From Butyricicoccus_B sp017886875 (GTDB taxonomy: Bacteria > Bacillota > Clostridia > Oscillospirales > Butyricicoccaceae), in the NCBI GenBank assembly GCA_963931655.1, contig OZ007036.1, positions 1,178,001 through 1,242,000 on the forward strand: DNA of 64,000 nucleotides. Reading direction: 5' to 3'. The position numbers were made by a program, and so were the translations under genes. The notes under the pieces are model-generated. The model did not search any database, was not told the origin of the DNA, and worked only from the letters and a program-made list of their open reading frames with translations. This document shows, one piece after another, positions 49,796 through 59,578 of this stretch (the first letter of the stretch is position 1; each line of letters opens with the position of its first letter).

Positions 49796-49843
49796 TAATT
49801 AAGCCTAACATAAAGATAATAAATCTTAGGAGGTATTATCTTT

Positions 49844-51112
49844 ATGAATGTTAAATCAGAAATTAAACAAGCAATCCATAAGTTAGGATATAACAAACTC
49901 AAAAAACAGCAAGTCAATGCTGTTAAATCATTATTGTCAGGAAATGACACCATTGTAATAGCGGGAACTGGCTTTGGCAAAACGGCAATCTATATGACCG
50001 CCGGAATGGTTATGAATAATCGTTTGACAATCGTTGTGGAGCCACTTCTTTCCCTTATTTACAATCAGGTTGAAAGAGCCAAACAATGCGGTATTAATGC
50101 AGATTATATCGACAGCACAAGAACCAAAGAAGAAGTTAATACAATAATGAAAAATATACAAAAGCTCAACTTTTTATATGTAACTCCAGAACGATTACAA
50201 TCAAGACAATTTATTAGTAACATTAAAAAGACTGATGTTGGTATGATTGTTATAGATGAATGTCATTGTGTAACCGAATATGGTTCTACATTCCGTGAGT
50301 CTTACCTAAAAATAGGCGATTTTATAAACAAGCTCGATAAAAGACCTGTTATATGTTCGTGTTCCGCTACTATTCTTGACGATTCACTTAAGAAAATACA
50401 AAAATCTCTGTCTATGAATAAACCTAATATTATTAAATGTGACTTAAGCCGTAAAAACCTTGTGCTTATAAAGAAGAATGTAACAGCCAATAGTAAGAAT
50501 ATAGAAAAAAGGCTTATATATAAACTTAAAATGGTTGTTAAAATGATTAAAAAGTATCATACTTCTGGTTCGGTTGTAATCTATGCACTTACACCAGATA
50601 TGGTAGATGCAATATATTATGCACTTGATGATATATATCCTGACAATGTTGTACGCTATCATAGCAAAATTGAACCTAAAACATATAAAAATCAAATGCA
50701 AATAGATTTTCTCACCGGTAATAAAAAGATTATGGTTGCAACTTCTGCATTTGGCATGGGTATTGATGCAAATGATATTGAACTTGTCGTTCACTTCAAT
50801 GCACCAATGAGCATGACTGATTATATTCAGCAAATCGGTCGAGCGGGACGAGATGGCAGAACTGCCCATTGTGTTCTATTCTATGAACAAAATGGAGATG
50901 ATAAGAAAATCATAAAAGCTCTGATTAAAAAGCACGATAAAGCTAAATCTATCATAAAAAGCAACTTTGATAAGGTCAATGAATACATATCAAGTAGCAA
51001 CTGTATGCATTTGGATTTGCTAAAATATCAAGGTCAAACCGAGCATATAAGCTGCAAAAAGTGCACAAATTGTGCAAAAAACAGAAGAAAGGGAAATAAC
51101 AATGAATATTAA
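49844..51112 (+). CDS. RecQ-like DEAD-box DNA helicase
   Basis: A 422-residue superfamily 2 helicase: Walker A GTGFGKT at 41-47, DECH at 138-141, SCSATI motif III, and a second RecA-like domain with ATSAFGMGIDAND and QQIGRAGRDG. The C-terminus keeps a cysteine set (NCMHLDLLKY, SCKKCTNC) like the RecQ zinc-binding site, but the winged-helix RQC and HRDC domains are missing, so it is shorter than RecQ. Overlaps the Rep-like gene; together they may form a replication or transfer module of the island. Confidence 0.85.
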   Translation: MNVKSEIKQAIHKLGYNKLKKQQVNAVKSLLSGNDTIVIAGTGFGKTAIYMTAGMVMNNRLTIVVEPLLSLIYNQVERAKQCGINADYIDSTRTKEEVNTIMKNIQKLNFLYVTPERLQSRQFISNIKKTDVGMIVIDECHCVTEYGSTFRESYLKIGDFINKLDKRPVICSCSATILDDSLKKIQKSLSMNKPNIIKCDLSRKNLVLIKKNVTANSKNIEKRLIYKLKMVVKMIKKYHTSGSVVIYALTPDMVDAIYYALDDIYPDNVVRYHSKIEPKTYKNQMQIDFLTGNKKIMVATSAFGMGIDANDIELVVHFNAPMSMTDYIQQIGRAGRDGRTAHCVLFYEQNGDDKKIIKALIKKHDKAKSIIKSNFDKVNEYISSSNCMHLDLLKYQGQTEHISCKKCTNCAKNRRKGNNNEY

Positions 51113-52052
51113 ATCCGGAATACATACTTTTTGTCTGACGCAAAAAGTACCATATAATGAAATAACCAATATATGCCAAGCAAACAATGATGTGATAAAA
51201 TATAAAATCTCTGATATGGGAACCACCAGAACATATCACATCTACACATATAAAAAAATCGGAGTGGAAATTATATTAAATCAATCATTAGTATATCCAA
51301 GTAATATAAAGATGATTATAAATCCATCTTCACTTCTTGCTAATACATATGATGAAACTGGCTTATTTAAAGCCACAAAAGCAAATATAAAAATTCTATA
51401 CAGCAAACTTAAAACTATAATAGATAAAATCGGTATAAAATCACTTGACAAATTTAAGCTATCCCGTTGTGATATAACCGAGGACAGATATTATGATACA
51501 CAGGCAGATGTTATGTTTATTTTAAATGTGTTTAAAAAATCACTTCCTATTAGATACTATAACCCCAAAATTCTGAAGAATAAAACAGATAATAATTATT
51601 ATTGGGAAATTGCTTCTGACACTTGTCAGTTTTCAGTATACAATAAGACATATGAGCTAAAAAAACGTCATAATATAAAGATTTATGATAATATTTTAAG
51701 AATGGAATACAGACTAGAAAGAAAAAATATAACAAAAATTTGTAAATGCAAATATTGGAAAGAGCAGCTAAATAAGCTCTACAAAAGTAATGATAAAATA
51801 TTAAGTAAGTTTCTGCATAGATTGCACCAAGATAATATAAATATTGTAACAAAATCCTATGCAATAGAACAAATAAGCTCATCTAACTACCGTAAGAATA
51901 CCAAAAAAGAACTAATCAAAATAATTAAAAAAGCAAGCAGCTGCGAAACACTCACAGCCACTCAAAAACAATGTAGAATTAAAAAATCTAAATTTATAAA
52001 ATTGTTAAAAAAGATTTCAGATTTGGGATTTAATGCGGTTACTCGTGATTAA
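51102..52052 (+). CDS. Rep-like protein (possible rolling-circle initiator), uncertain
   Basis: A 316-residue basic, Lys/Asn/Ile-rich protein. A central FKLSRCDITEDRYYDT segment recalls the RxDxxxD strand of Rep_trans/phage gpII rolling-circle initiators and of conjugation nickases related to them, and Tyr residues follow that could nick DNA. The match is by pattern only. The ATG at 51102 with AAAGGGA is chosen; it overlaps the helicase gene by 11 bases, and a helicase partner suits a rolling-circle role. Confidence 0.45.
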   Translation: MNIKSGIHTFCLTQKVPYNEITNICQANNDVIKYKISDMGTTRTYHIYTYKKIGVEIILNQSLVYPSNIKMIINPSSLLANTYDETGLFKATKANIKILYSKLKTIIDKIGIKSLDKFKLSRCDITEDRYYDTQADVMFILNVFKKSLPIRYYNPKILKNKTDNNYYWEIASDTCQFSVYNKTYELKKRHNIKIYDNILRMEYRLERKNITKICKCKYWKEQLNKLYKSNDKILSKFLHRLHQDNINIVTKSYAIEQISSSNYRKNTKKELIKIIKKASSCETLTATQKQCRIKKSKFIKLLKKISDLGFNAVTRD

Positions 52053-52119
52053 ATCAAGATAAATATCTGTGCATTATCAAATAATATACACTTTTTAAAA
52101 TGAATTATATAACATTAAG

Positions 52120-52158
52120 ATAAGGAAGCGTGAAATAAAGTGCACCACGTTTCCTTAT
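52120..52158 (+). terminator. Terminator-like hairpin after the Rep-like gene
   Basis: Arms 52120-52132 and 52146-52158 (one G-U) followed by T-rich sequence. A second small hairpin, TTCACT/AGTGAA at 52184-52201, holds part of the next gene's AAGGAG ribosome site in its loop and stem. Confidence 0.55.
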
Positions 52159-52206
52159 TTTTATAAAATTTAATTCACCTTAATTCACTATAAGGAGTGA
52201 AATTTA

Positions 52207-52464
52207 ATGAAATATCTTAATTATAATGATATGAAAAAAGACTTTTATACTATTGATGATGTCTGTTACTTATTCGAAATGGACAAGCTGGAGCTAAAAT
52301 CATATGCTGAACGCTATAATATTGTGCCTAAACAAAACCAGTATGGAAACTGGGGCTTTAGTAAGACATACGTTCGTAAACTGCATAATTTTATTTACAA
52401 AGAGCAGAAAAACTGTAATTCATCTTTTAATAAACCTGAAAGGAAGTTTGACATATGGGCATAA
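52207..52464 (+). CDS. Small putative DNA-binding protein
   Basis: An 85-residue protein with a MerR/excisionase-like start (FYTIDDVCYLFEMDKLELKSY) but no clear family. It overlaps the excisionase-like gene by 10 bases. An AAGGAG site precedes the ATG. Probably part of the island's own control or excision unit. Confidence 0.55.
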   Translation: MKYLNYNDMKKDFYTIDDVCYLFEMDKLELKSYAERYNIVPKQNQYGNWGFSKTYVRKLHNFIYKEQKNCNSSFNKPERKFDIWA

Positions 52465-52628
52465 GTGAAATTCTAACTGTAAAAGAAGTTGCAAAACTTC
52501 TAAAAACAACCTGTCAACAAATTCGTAAAATGATTGCAAATGGTGAACTCTCGGCTGTAAAAGTCGGTCGAGAGTGGCGTATCCCGCTCGAATGTGTTAA
52601 AGAGTTTTTGGAAGAAAATGTGATATAA
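52455..52628 (+). CDS. Excisionase-family HTH protein
   Basis: A 57-residue protein: LTVKEVAKLLKTTCQQIRKM, then GELSAVKVGREWRIP, the typical HTH_17/excisionase layout. It could direct excision of the island or act as a small regulator. AGGAAG upstream of the ATG within the previous gene is the ribosome site. No integrase is seen in the window to go with it. Confidence 0.8.
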   Translation: MGISEILTVKEVAKLLKTTCQQIRKMIANGELSAVKVGREWRIPLECVKEFLEENVI

Positions 52629-52712
52629 TAAAATTTTTCCTCTATTTCACTAATTTCAATATATTCTTCAAACAATCTCATCAAAAAATAAATGCTCAGC
52701 ATTTTATTGGTA

Positions 52713-53360
52713 TCATCTCAAATACTGTTTCAAGATTGCTGCATTTAATATTTGATTTGCAAATAATTGTATTAAACCAAATATTTTGTCATGTATCTCA
52801 TAATAACGTTTCTGGTCAAGATCCAACGATTCTAATCGTTCCCCATGTGCAATCATATTACGTTTATTAAGCAAAACTGCATCAATTAACTTATATGAAC
52901 TTTCGTAATCTTTACAATCCAAACCGATTGTTGCCATTATTTCCATAAAAATATCTGAATTTAAGTTCGAATTTGTTTTTATTATGCCCTCAACTGGTAT
53001 ATTAGATTTTACACCATCACTACTGATAACTCCATTTATAATAGTTGTGTGTAATGTTGTTTTATTACTTTCTTCAAATGATTGAAGATCGTATTTCAAT
53101 GAAACTGCCAAAAAATTTGCTTTCAATTGTCCATATGGTAATCCCAATGAAGAAACATACTCTAAATAGTAAGTAGCTAAATTTTTTATCGTTCCTTCCC
53201 AATGTGCATAGAGAAGTGCTATTCCAGCACGGATTGCAGTATCTTTTGCAAAATTTCTTGCACTTGATACATTAGAACGAATAGATGAAAGTTCATGTTT
53301 ACGCCATGCCATTTCAGAATCAATTGCATCTTGAAGCTCATATACAGTTCTTATTTTCAT
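52713..53360 (-). CDS. HEPN-domain protein (MAE_28990/MAE_18760-like)
   Basis: A 215-residue helical protein. HWEG at 53-56 and the RNMIAH motif, Arg167 to His172 (R-x4-H), are the catalytic signature of HEPN ribonucleases of this family. Such proteins usually act as RNA-cutting toxins or defence effectors. Its ATG overlaps the DUF262 stop by 4 bases, so the two are coupled. Last gene of the five-gene defence operon. Confidence 0.83.
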   Translation of the reverse strand: MKIRTVYELQDAIDSEMAWRKHELSSIRSNVSSARNFAKDTAIRAGIALLYAHWEGTIKNLATYYLEYVSSLGLPYGQLKANFLAVSLKYDLQSFEESNKTTLHTTIINGVISSDGVKSNIPVEGIIKTNSNLNSDIFMEIMATIGLDCKDYESSYKLIDAVLLNKRNMIAHGERLESLDLDQKRYYEIHDKIFGLIQLFANQILNAAILKQYLR

Positions 53361-54457
53361 GGTTTAAAATATTGTGCTCCAAACTGTGACAAATCCTTAA
53401 ATCTTGGAATAGCCTTTACACCAGGAGTTGTATTTTGTTGAAACTTATCTTGTGAATACAATGAATGTATCTTATTAATTAGCCATTCATTAGTATTTTC
53501 AAGCAAAAGTATATTATCAATATTTTCATATACGCCTGTTGCAATGGTTTGGAAAGCTGCCGCCATTACAGGTCCAGTATGTTTAAATCCATTATATTTT
53601 TTGAAGCTATCTTCTCCAACAACATCACAAAGAAGATTAAATGTCGCAGTAAAACGTTCTCTTATTTCAGTAAAATTTAGTTTTTTATTGCAAAGAAAAA
53701 TTGTCTCTTTATCAAGAAGTTCAGCAAAATCAGAATAACCCTTAATATTTTCCCAATCAATATAATGAGATATAAGTAATCTCAGTAATAATTCCACTCT
53801 ATATTGCTCATCTGTTCTTCTATCAGAAATAGGAAGGCAATTTCTAAAGGAACGCTCCTCCTCAAGTTCTACAACAAATTCATAAAACTTCTTATTTGTC
53901 ATAATCATTAAACAATTACGAACTTCTTGATCGCTTAGCAAAGAACCTCCCGTATTTAATCTTTGAAATAGCTCATACTTTGTATTTGGATCGCTTTCTT
54001 TTTTCATAATAGTAATATCCATTCGAGCACGCTTAAAAAAAAGTTGTTGTTCCTTTGTAAAACTTAATTCAGGTATTTTACTCTGCCATTGCACTCCTTC
54101 TAATGATGGTAAGTAATCAGTCTTTTGAAGAGTCAACGGCGGCAACTTTTCTCCATTTTCATCTTTAAAAATTCCTACAAATTGAAATATAGTAGAAAGA
54201 CGTTGTACACCATCAATAACATCCCAAACACCATCCTCATTTTGACTTACAAAAATTGAAGGAATAGGAATGTTAAGCATAATAGATTCAATTAATTTTG
54301 TTTTCTGATATTCACTCCATCTAAAAACACGCTGAAATTCAGGATGAATATCCATTTCTTCATCTTTATATAAATTTATTAATTCTCCAATGGACATCTG
54401 ATAAGACTCTCTATATATTTTGCTTGCACGAGCAGTTATTTCATCTTGCAAAGACAT
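53357..54457 (-). CDS. DUF262 (GmrS-like/ParB-like) protein
   Basis: A 366-residue protein with the DUF262 landmarks HPEFQRVFRW (38-47) and IDGVQRLSTI (81-90), the latter a variant of DGQQRxxT. DUF262 proteins hydrolyse nucleotides and serve in type IV restriction (GmrSD) and related systems. The usual nuclease partner domain DUF1524 is not seen at the C-terminus; instead the HEPN protein follows, overlapping. It may be the sensor or NTPase for that effector. Confidence 0.83.
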   Translation of the reverse strand: MSLQDEITARASKIYRESYQMSIGELINLYKDEEMDIHPEFQRVFRWSEYQKTKLIESIMLNIPIPSIFVSQNEDGVWDVIDGVQRLSTIFQFVGIFKDENGEKLPPLTLQKTDYLPSLEGVQWQSKIPELSFTKEQQLFFKRARMDITIMKKESDPNTKYELFQRLNTGGSLLSDQEVRNCLMIMTNKKFYEFVVELEEERSFRNCLPISDRRTDEQYRVELLLRLLISHYIDWENIKGYSDFAELLDKETIFLCNKKLNFTEIRERFTATFNLLCDVVGEDSFKKYNGFKHTGPVMAAAFQTIATGVYENIDNILLLENTNEWLINKIHSLYSQDKFQQNTTPGVKAIPRFKDLSQFGAQYFKP

Positions 54458-54474
54458 AAATTAATACCCCCAAT

Positions 54475-56100
54475 CTATCCTCTTCCCAATCTACGTTGTT
54501 GCATCTTTTTCCATATATTACGACAAACATAACATACTTCTTGATTTATACCTAATATTTTAACAAGAAGTTCTTCATCAACAATATTCAAAGCCTTTTC
54601 TATATCCTCATCATTGCGTACTATAGAATCAATGTGTGCTAACAAGCTTTTTCTGTAATCAGAAGGAATGTTTTCTACTTTAGGTAATAAAATATTTCCT
54701 ACTTCTCTTGGAAGTATTTCAAGAACTCCACCACCATAACTTCGTCCACAAATTTCTGTAAACGCAAAAGAGACACTATTATAGTATGCGAGAAGGATAT
54801 TTTCTGGTTCCACACCATGTTTAAATTTAATTCTATGCATTGTATCTGTCGAAACAGCGTTACATTTGTTTAATACAAACTTAGGATATAAATTATTTCT
54901 TCTAAGAAAAAAAGCATCTGGTACCCATACAGAAGGAACAATATACCACCTATCTCTTATAGAACATTTATACCCTTTATGCTCACCATTATTTTCACCA
55001 AGTGAAATATACTGCTTATGCAAGTCAGCATAATCTTCATATGGTATATCAGGGAAACTAATTAGTCTGGCACTCTTTCCTGCACTTTTATTATTTTTCC
55101 AATCTTCTGCAGTGAAATATATTCCATGTGCATGGGAACTTCTACCAATCAAAGGAAGTGTAACTTCGGCTAAATCATATTTTTCACAAATTTCTTCTGT
55201 AACTGAAAAATAATTATTATTACCTGTCGTAATTCCAACATTAATTATACCATAATCCGAAAATTTAGTAAAACGTTTATCATTACGTAGTTTTTGAATA
55301 ATAAGCATTTCTTCTGCTGTCACAAAATATTTTGTCCATTTTTCCTTAACATGCTGTAATCTTTGAAAACCATTATTCTCTAATTTAAGGTCAGTAAAAC
55401 AATCAAGATTATCCATCTCAATTATACGAATACCTTTTTCTTCTTTACCTTTTTCACCAATAAAAATAACTACTTCCTGCTCAATATCAGGAAAAACCAA
55501 TTTTTTAAATGTAATCAGAGTGATCTTTGCTAAGTTATTTGCTAAATACAGGCGTAAATCTTCAGCATAGGCTACTTGAAGAATTTCTGCTGGAATAACA
55601 AAAGCAATTTTTCCATTTTTAGAAAGCAACTGTATACATGCTACAATAAATGCAACCCACGCATTGATTAACTTATTAGCCTTCATTCCATGAGAAGTCA
55701 AGATTTGTGACTGCATTTCTCTCTGACTTTCATTTAGATATTGATAACGAATATATGGTGGATTACCTAAAATCAAATCAAAACATTCTTTATCCACTAC
55801 ACGCTGGTAATAGTCAAAAAAATCTTCTGTACAAACTTCTATATTTTTTAAATTTACATATTTATTACGCACTTTTTCAGCTTCATCCGGTTCAATTTCA
55901 ACAGCAGTTAACTGTTGTACTTTATCCAAGAGTTTTTTGTTTTTTAGACTATCTATGAACACTCCATCACCACAGCTAGGTTCCAATATAGTAGAAATAT
56001 TTTGAGAAGCAAAAATCTCTACTATAGCATCTGCAAGCTGTAATGGAGTGTAATAAGCTCCTCTTAATTTTTGTTGTGAACTATTTTTTTTGAGTTGCAT
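54475..56100 (-). CDS. DNA adenine methyltransferase (Eco57I/TaqI-like)
   Basis: A 541-residue N6-adenine methyltransferase: SAM motif EPSCGDG at 40-46 and catalytic NPPY at 113-116, LRGAYYTPLQLADAIV at the start, and a long C-terminal target recognition domain (about 280-541). It ends with a Cys pair region (YVCRNIW). Starts 13 bases after the larger enzyme. As a second methyltransferase beside an enzyme that already carries one, it may modify the other strand or another site. Confidence 0.9.
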   Translation of the reverse strand: MQLKKNSSQQKLRGAYYTPLQLADAIVEIFASQNISTILEPSCGDGVFIDSLKNKKLLDKVQQLTAVEIEPDEAEKVRNKYVNLKNIEVCTEDFFDYYQRVVDKECFDLILGNPPYIRYQYLNESQREMQSQILTSHGMKANKLINAWVAFIVACIQLLSKNGKIAFVIPAEILQVAYAEDLRLYLANNLAKITLITFKKLVFPDIEQEVVIFIGEKGKEEKGIRIIEMDNLDCFTDLKLENNGFQRLQHVKEKWTKYFVTAEEMLIIQKLRNDKRFTKFSDYGIINVGITTGNNNYFSVTEEICEKYDLAEVTLPLIGRSSHAHGIYFTAEDWKNNKSAGKSARLISFPDIPYEDYADLHKQYISLGENNGEHKGYKCSIRDRWYIVPSVWVPDAFFLRRNNLYPKFVLNKCNAVSTDTMHRIKFKHGVEPENILLAYYNSVSFAFTEICGRSYGGGVLEILPREVGNILLPKVENIPSDYRKSLLAHIDSIVRNDEDIEKALNIVDEELLVKILGINQEVCYVCRNIWKKMQQRRLGRG

Positions 56101-56113
56101 TTTTTAACCTCTT

Positions 56114-59107
56114 TTAAAATTCTAGTCTATATACTCTTGAAATCAACGCTTGAATCTCAAAAATCAAATTATCTTTGTGACCTTGTAATGTATTAATAAT
56201 TCGTTTTGCTGGATTTTTAGCCAATTCTTCATTTATTTGATAGATTTCCCTAGTAGCTTGTACAACTCTATCATAAATTGCTTTTTGACGTGAATCATCA
56301 AAGTCTAACTCAACAAACGGCAGAGTAACAAGCACGGAACGTCCTCTAGAATAGAATCCATTTTCAAAATCACTACCAATAATTTGTAAAATTTTTTCTG
56401 TATAATCATTTGTTAACCAAGCTTGAATATATTCTAACGCATATGGGCTTTCGTTTTGTTTACAAACAGCACAATATCCAGCAGTATCACCTGACGCAAT
56501 TAAGAAATCATTTGTATCAAGTGCATACATAGGCTCTCTACTTAATATTCCCACAATTAGTTTCTTTCGATTATTGAATGCTGTCAGTGCTTGATGACGT
56601 CCATACCTATACCATGTATCTGCTGTCGCATAATTAACATCTCTTTTTCCTCCCGAAATAATGCCTTTCGGAGCTAAAATATCATAATTAGCTAGGAGAT
56701 ACTTGTAAGTTCCTGGATATTTTGTTTGAAGTTCATCTAGTGGTATAACCTTGCCATCAGAGTAATATGGAAAAATAATATGCTTATCTGTCGTTAAATG
56801 ACTATATGTATTTTGTTTTTTTTCTGATTTTTTTACAGGTTTGAAATATGGACGAAGGATATCCTTTTCGATAGAAAATATCGTTCCATTCCTCCGAATT
56901 TTATAACAATTATTAGTTTCATCAATGATTTCATCATCAGAAAACCAATAAGTACGCTTCTGTTCTGCACTAGTTTGTATTCCAGTAAAAATATCTGCAT
57001 GTTTTGTAATTGGAACTGCAACGTTATCCAAATTTTGAAGCATCTTTAAAAAATCCAAATCTGTTGTAAGTCTCCATGGTAGCGAATTCAAAGATGAAGT
57101 AGAAAGCTCTACTGAATCAATTTTCTCACCTAACCACAATCTATTTGCAGATTTTATACTACTATAAACAAATTTTTCTTGCTTAATTTTACAAAGTAAC
57201 ATAATTGAACTGTAAATAGTTTTATCTTCAAATAATTGTGTATCTCCAAAATCATCTAAAGATACAAGCATTTTTCCTGTTGAAATCATATCTCGTAATT
57301 TTTCACCAGCACCAATTTTAAAGAATTTATTTGGAATAATATAACAAATATATCCTTCATCTTTAACTTTGTTAAGTGCTCTCTCAACAAAGATGAAATA
57401 CTTGTCAAACTGCTTGTAAGCACTTTTATATTTCTTTTTATAAATTTCAAATTCACTACTAGGTAATAATATATGCATTCCTTCTGTATTTACATATGGC
57501 GGATTACCAATTATAACATCAAAATAATTACCATTATTAATCTTGTTCCAATCAAATGGTGCAAGATTAAGTATTTGTTGATTAGAACTTGAAATACCAT
57601 CCATTTCTTCGTGACTGACAAGTGCGTTACCAAAATAAATATTTTCACATAAATCAGGAAGAATTGGTACAACCGTTGCAACAGATGGTGAAGTTTCATT
57701 CTCAATCAGCTTTATTAATAAAGAAAATTTGGCAACTTCAACGGCATGAATATCAATATCTATACCATATATACAAGAACAAAGAATTTCTTTTTTATCT
57801 TTTAATGGTAATTTGTACAAATTATCACCAATTTCCTCCAAATAATCAATCTGACCTTGATCAATATACCACTGAATACAATAATTTTGTAAAAATGAAA
57901 ATGCTTCTTCTAAAAAAATACCAGAACCACAAGAAATATCAGCAATACTAATATCTAAGATTTGTTTAGGAGTTTTTCCTTTACAAACTTTTGAAAGAGT
58001 TTTTTCAACCATATACTTAACAATTTCAGTAGGCGTAGTAACAACGGATCTGTTCTGACACTCTTTCTTTTTAGCTAGACCAATAGTATTATTATCAAGA
58101 AATACTAACTGTTCAGTTAAAAACATCTCGTAGATTTTTCCTAATAAATTAGGTTCTATAATATTAAACAGATATGGACTTTTAGGATAATACAAATCAT
58201 CAATCATGTTTTTAATTACTTCACAAGAAAGATCTAAAATAATATCATCACCAGAAAATATACCTGAATTATAACGCTTGTCTGCTGCACGTAATAATTC
58301 TTCCAATTTATTTTTTAACTGAACTTGATTAGTTAGGGTATCTTTTAATTTATGATATAAAGGTAAATTTTTATCTTCACAGATTCTCACAAATACAATT
58401 TGGTTAATAAATTCTTGTACAACATCGTTTAAAATCTCTAAAGATTTATAACGACCACCTTTTAAATATAATTCATTACTAAGAGCAATTCGCCATTCAT
58501 TTATCTTTGAAAGAAAGAACGCATCTACTTGTTGCATATGTCTATTTGTTGACAAAAAGCTTTGTTCTAAATATGAATCAAATTTACCAGAATACACTGA
58601 ATCCCTTGAAATTATGCTGCTAATTTCAGAAAACTTTTCTACATACTCAGTGTAATGATATAAACGATATCTCGCTACAGCACAGTCATCACCTTTACTT
58701 ACAACATAGCAAGTATCATAAATTGCAAGATATTCAAAGTTCGTCAATACAGAAATTTTATGCTTTGCATTCCAACCATACTTTCGAGTTTGCATTACAG
58801 AATCAAAATCTTTTGTAATATCTATCGATGGTTTCTTTGCTTCCAAAAAAAACCTAGGAACCCCCCTAAGAGTGAAAGTATAGTCGGGACGCTCTGCACA
58901 AGTAGAATAATTCTCTACAATTACTTCTCGATATTGAGGAGCTATTCCTTTTTCGTTAGCAACATCCCAACCCAATATTTTTAATAAAGGATCAATATAT
59001 TCAAGTCTGCAGGAATGTTCATTATATGCATTTCGTTTATCTTTATAAAACTCTATATTTTCATGAAAACGATCTATAAGATTCTGTAAATCAAGTAACT
59101 TATTCAT
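56114..59107 (-). CDS. Type IIG-like restriction enzyme: nuclease fused to methyltransferase
   Basis: A 997-residue single-chain enzyme. An N-terminal HSDR_N-type PD-(D/E)xK nuclease has Pro74-Asp75 and Glu89-Ala-Lys91. A helical linker (about 150-350) follows, then a gamma-class adenine methyltransferase with DISCGSG at 390-396 and NPPY at 535-538, and a target recognition domain (about 690-950). Both activities look intact, so it should cut and methylate by itself. It overlaps the HTH controller gene by 8 bases. Confidence 0.88.
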   Translation of the reverse strand: MNKLLDLQNLIDRFHENIEFYKDKRNAYNEHSCRLEYIDPLLKILGWDVANEKGIAPQYREVIVENYSTCAERPDYTFTLRGVPRFFLEAKKPSIDITKDFDSVMQTRKYGWNAKHKISVLTNFEYLAIYDTCYVVSKGDDCAVARYRLYHYTEYVEKFSEISSIISRDSVYSGKFDSYLEQSFLSTNRHMQQVDAFFLSKINEWRIALSNELYLKGGRYKSLEILNDVVQEFINQIVFVRICEDKNLPLYHKLKDTLTNQVQLKNKLEELLRAADKRYNSGIFSGDDIILDLSCEVIKNMIDDLYYPKSPYLFNIIEPNLLGKIYEMFLTEQLVFLDNNTIGLAKKKECQNRSVVTTPTEIVKYMVEKTLSKVCKGKTPKQILDISIADISCGSGIFLEEAFSFLQNYCIQWYIDQGQIDYLEEIGDNLYKLPLKDKKEILCSCIYGIDIDIHAVEVAKFSLLIKLIENETSPSVATVVPILPDLCENIYFGNALVSHEEMDGISSSNQQILNLAPFDWNKINNGNYFDVIIGNPPYVNTEGMHILLPSSEFEIYKKKYKSAYKQFDKYFIFVERALNKVKDEGYICYIIPNKFFKIGAGEKLRDMISTGKMLVSLDDFGDTQLFEDKTIYSSIMLLCKIKQEKFVYSSIKSANRLWLGEKIDSVELSTSSLNSLPWRLTTDLDFLKMLQNLDNVAVPITKHADIFTGIQTSAEQKRTYWFSDDEIIDETNNCYKIRRNGTIFSIEKDILRPYFKPVKKSEKKQNTYSHLTTDKHIIFPYYSDGKVIPLDELQTKYPGTYKYLLANYDILAPKGIISGGKRDVNYATADTWYRYGRHQALTAFNNRKKLIVGILSREPMYALDTNDFLIASGDTAGYCAVCKQNESPYALEYIQAWLTNDYTEKILQIIGSDFENGFYSRGRSVLVTLPFVELDFDDSRQKAIYDRVVQATREIYQINEELAKNPAKRIINTLQGHKDNLIFEIQALISRVYRLEF

Positions 59108-59285
59108 TACAATAAACTACCTTTCTTTTATTGTTTGTAGGTTTTTTAGCATCTTCTGGAATAATCCATATGCGACTAATACGAGTAGCACCAGAGATAC
59201 GATTTGACTTACATAAAATTTGAACTTGACGTGGAGTAATTCCCCATTTACTAGCAGCTTCTTGAACTGTAATATAACCATTCAT
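59100..59285 (-). CDS. Small HTH protein, probable controller of the defence operon
   Basis: A 61-residue protein with an excisionase/MerR-type HTH (TVQEAASKWGITPRQVQILC) and a wing (TRISRIWIIP). It is the first gene of the operon and overlaps the restriction gene, the position of C-proteins that delay restriction after transfer. The palindrome inside its promoter (59333-59346) is the likely binding site. GAGG precedes the ATG. Confidence 0.78.
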   Translation of the reverse strand: MNGYITVQEAASKWGITPRQVQILCKSNRISGATRISRIWIIPEDAKKPTNNKRKVVYCNE

Positions 59286-59326
59286 AAATTAAAACCTCAC
59301 AAATCATAAATACAAAAGCAACCACA

Positions 59327-59355
59327 ATTATATTCGTTTAAACGAAATTTGTCAA
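59327..59355 (-). promoter_or_regulatory. Consensus promoter with operator palindrome in its spacer
   Basis: On the minus strand, TTGACA at 59350-59355 and TATAAT at 59327-59332 are both perfect, 17 bases apart. The spacer contains the perfect 14-base palindrome TTCGTTTAAACGAA at 59333-59346, placed to block polymerase when bound. Confidence 0.75.
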
Positions 59356-59523
59356 CATAACCAAGATTAAATAATATAATTTTAATTTATCATAATCTTA
59401 TATATTAAAAAATTAAAATTAATCATTTAACTATAAATTAATATATTATTACCGTTTATTCTAACAAAATCCTCTTTTATCTTTTATTAGTATTAAATAT
59501 AATATGTTTGTATTATAAAATAT

Positions 59524-59556
59524 CCCCTAAAGTAGTTTTGTTTTCTACTTTAGGGG
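59524..59556. terminator. Terminator after the SLH gene
   Basis: Perfect 12-base arms at 59524-59535 and 59545-59556 with a T-rich loop. The remaining 59356-59523 is AT-rich with no gene seen. Confidence 0.75.
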
Positions 59557-59578
59557 TTTTAATTATTTCAGTATAACA

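Noticed and set aside
50302..51239. Minus-strand frames opposite the helicase and Rep-like genes
   Set aside because: They are shadows in AT-rich coding DNA with no ribosome sites or domain matches.
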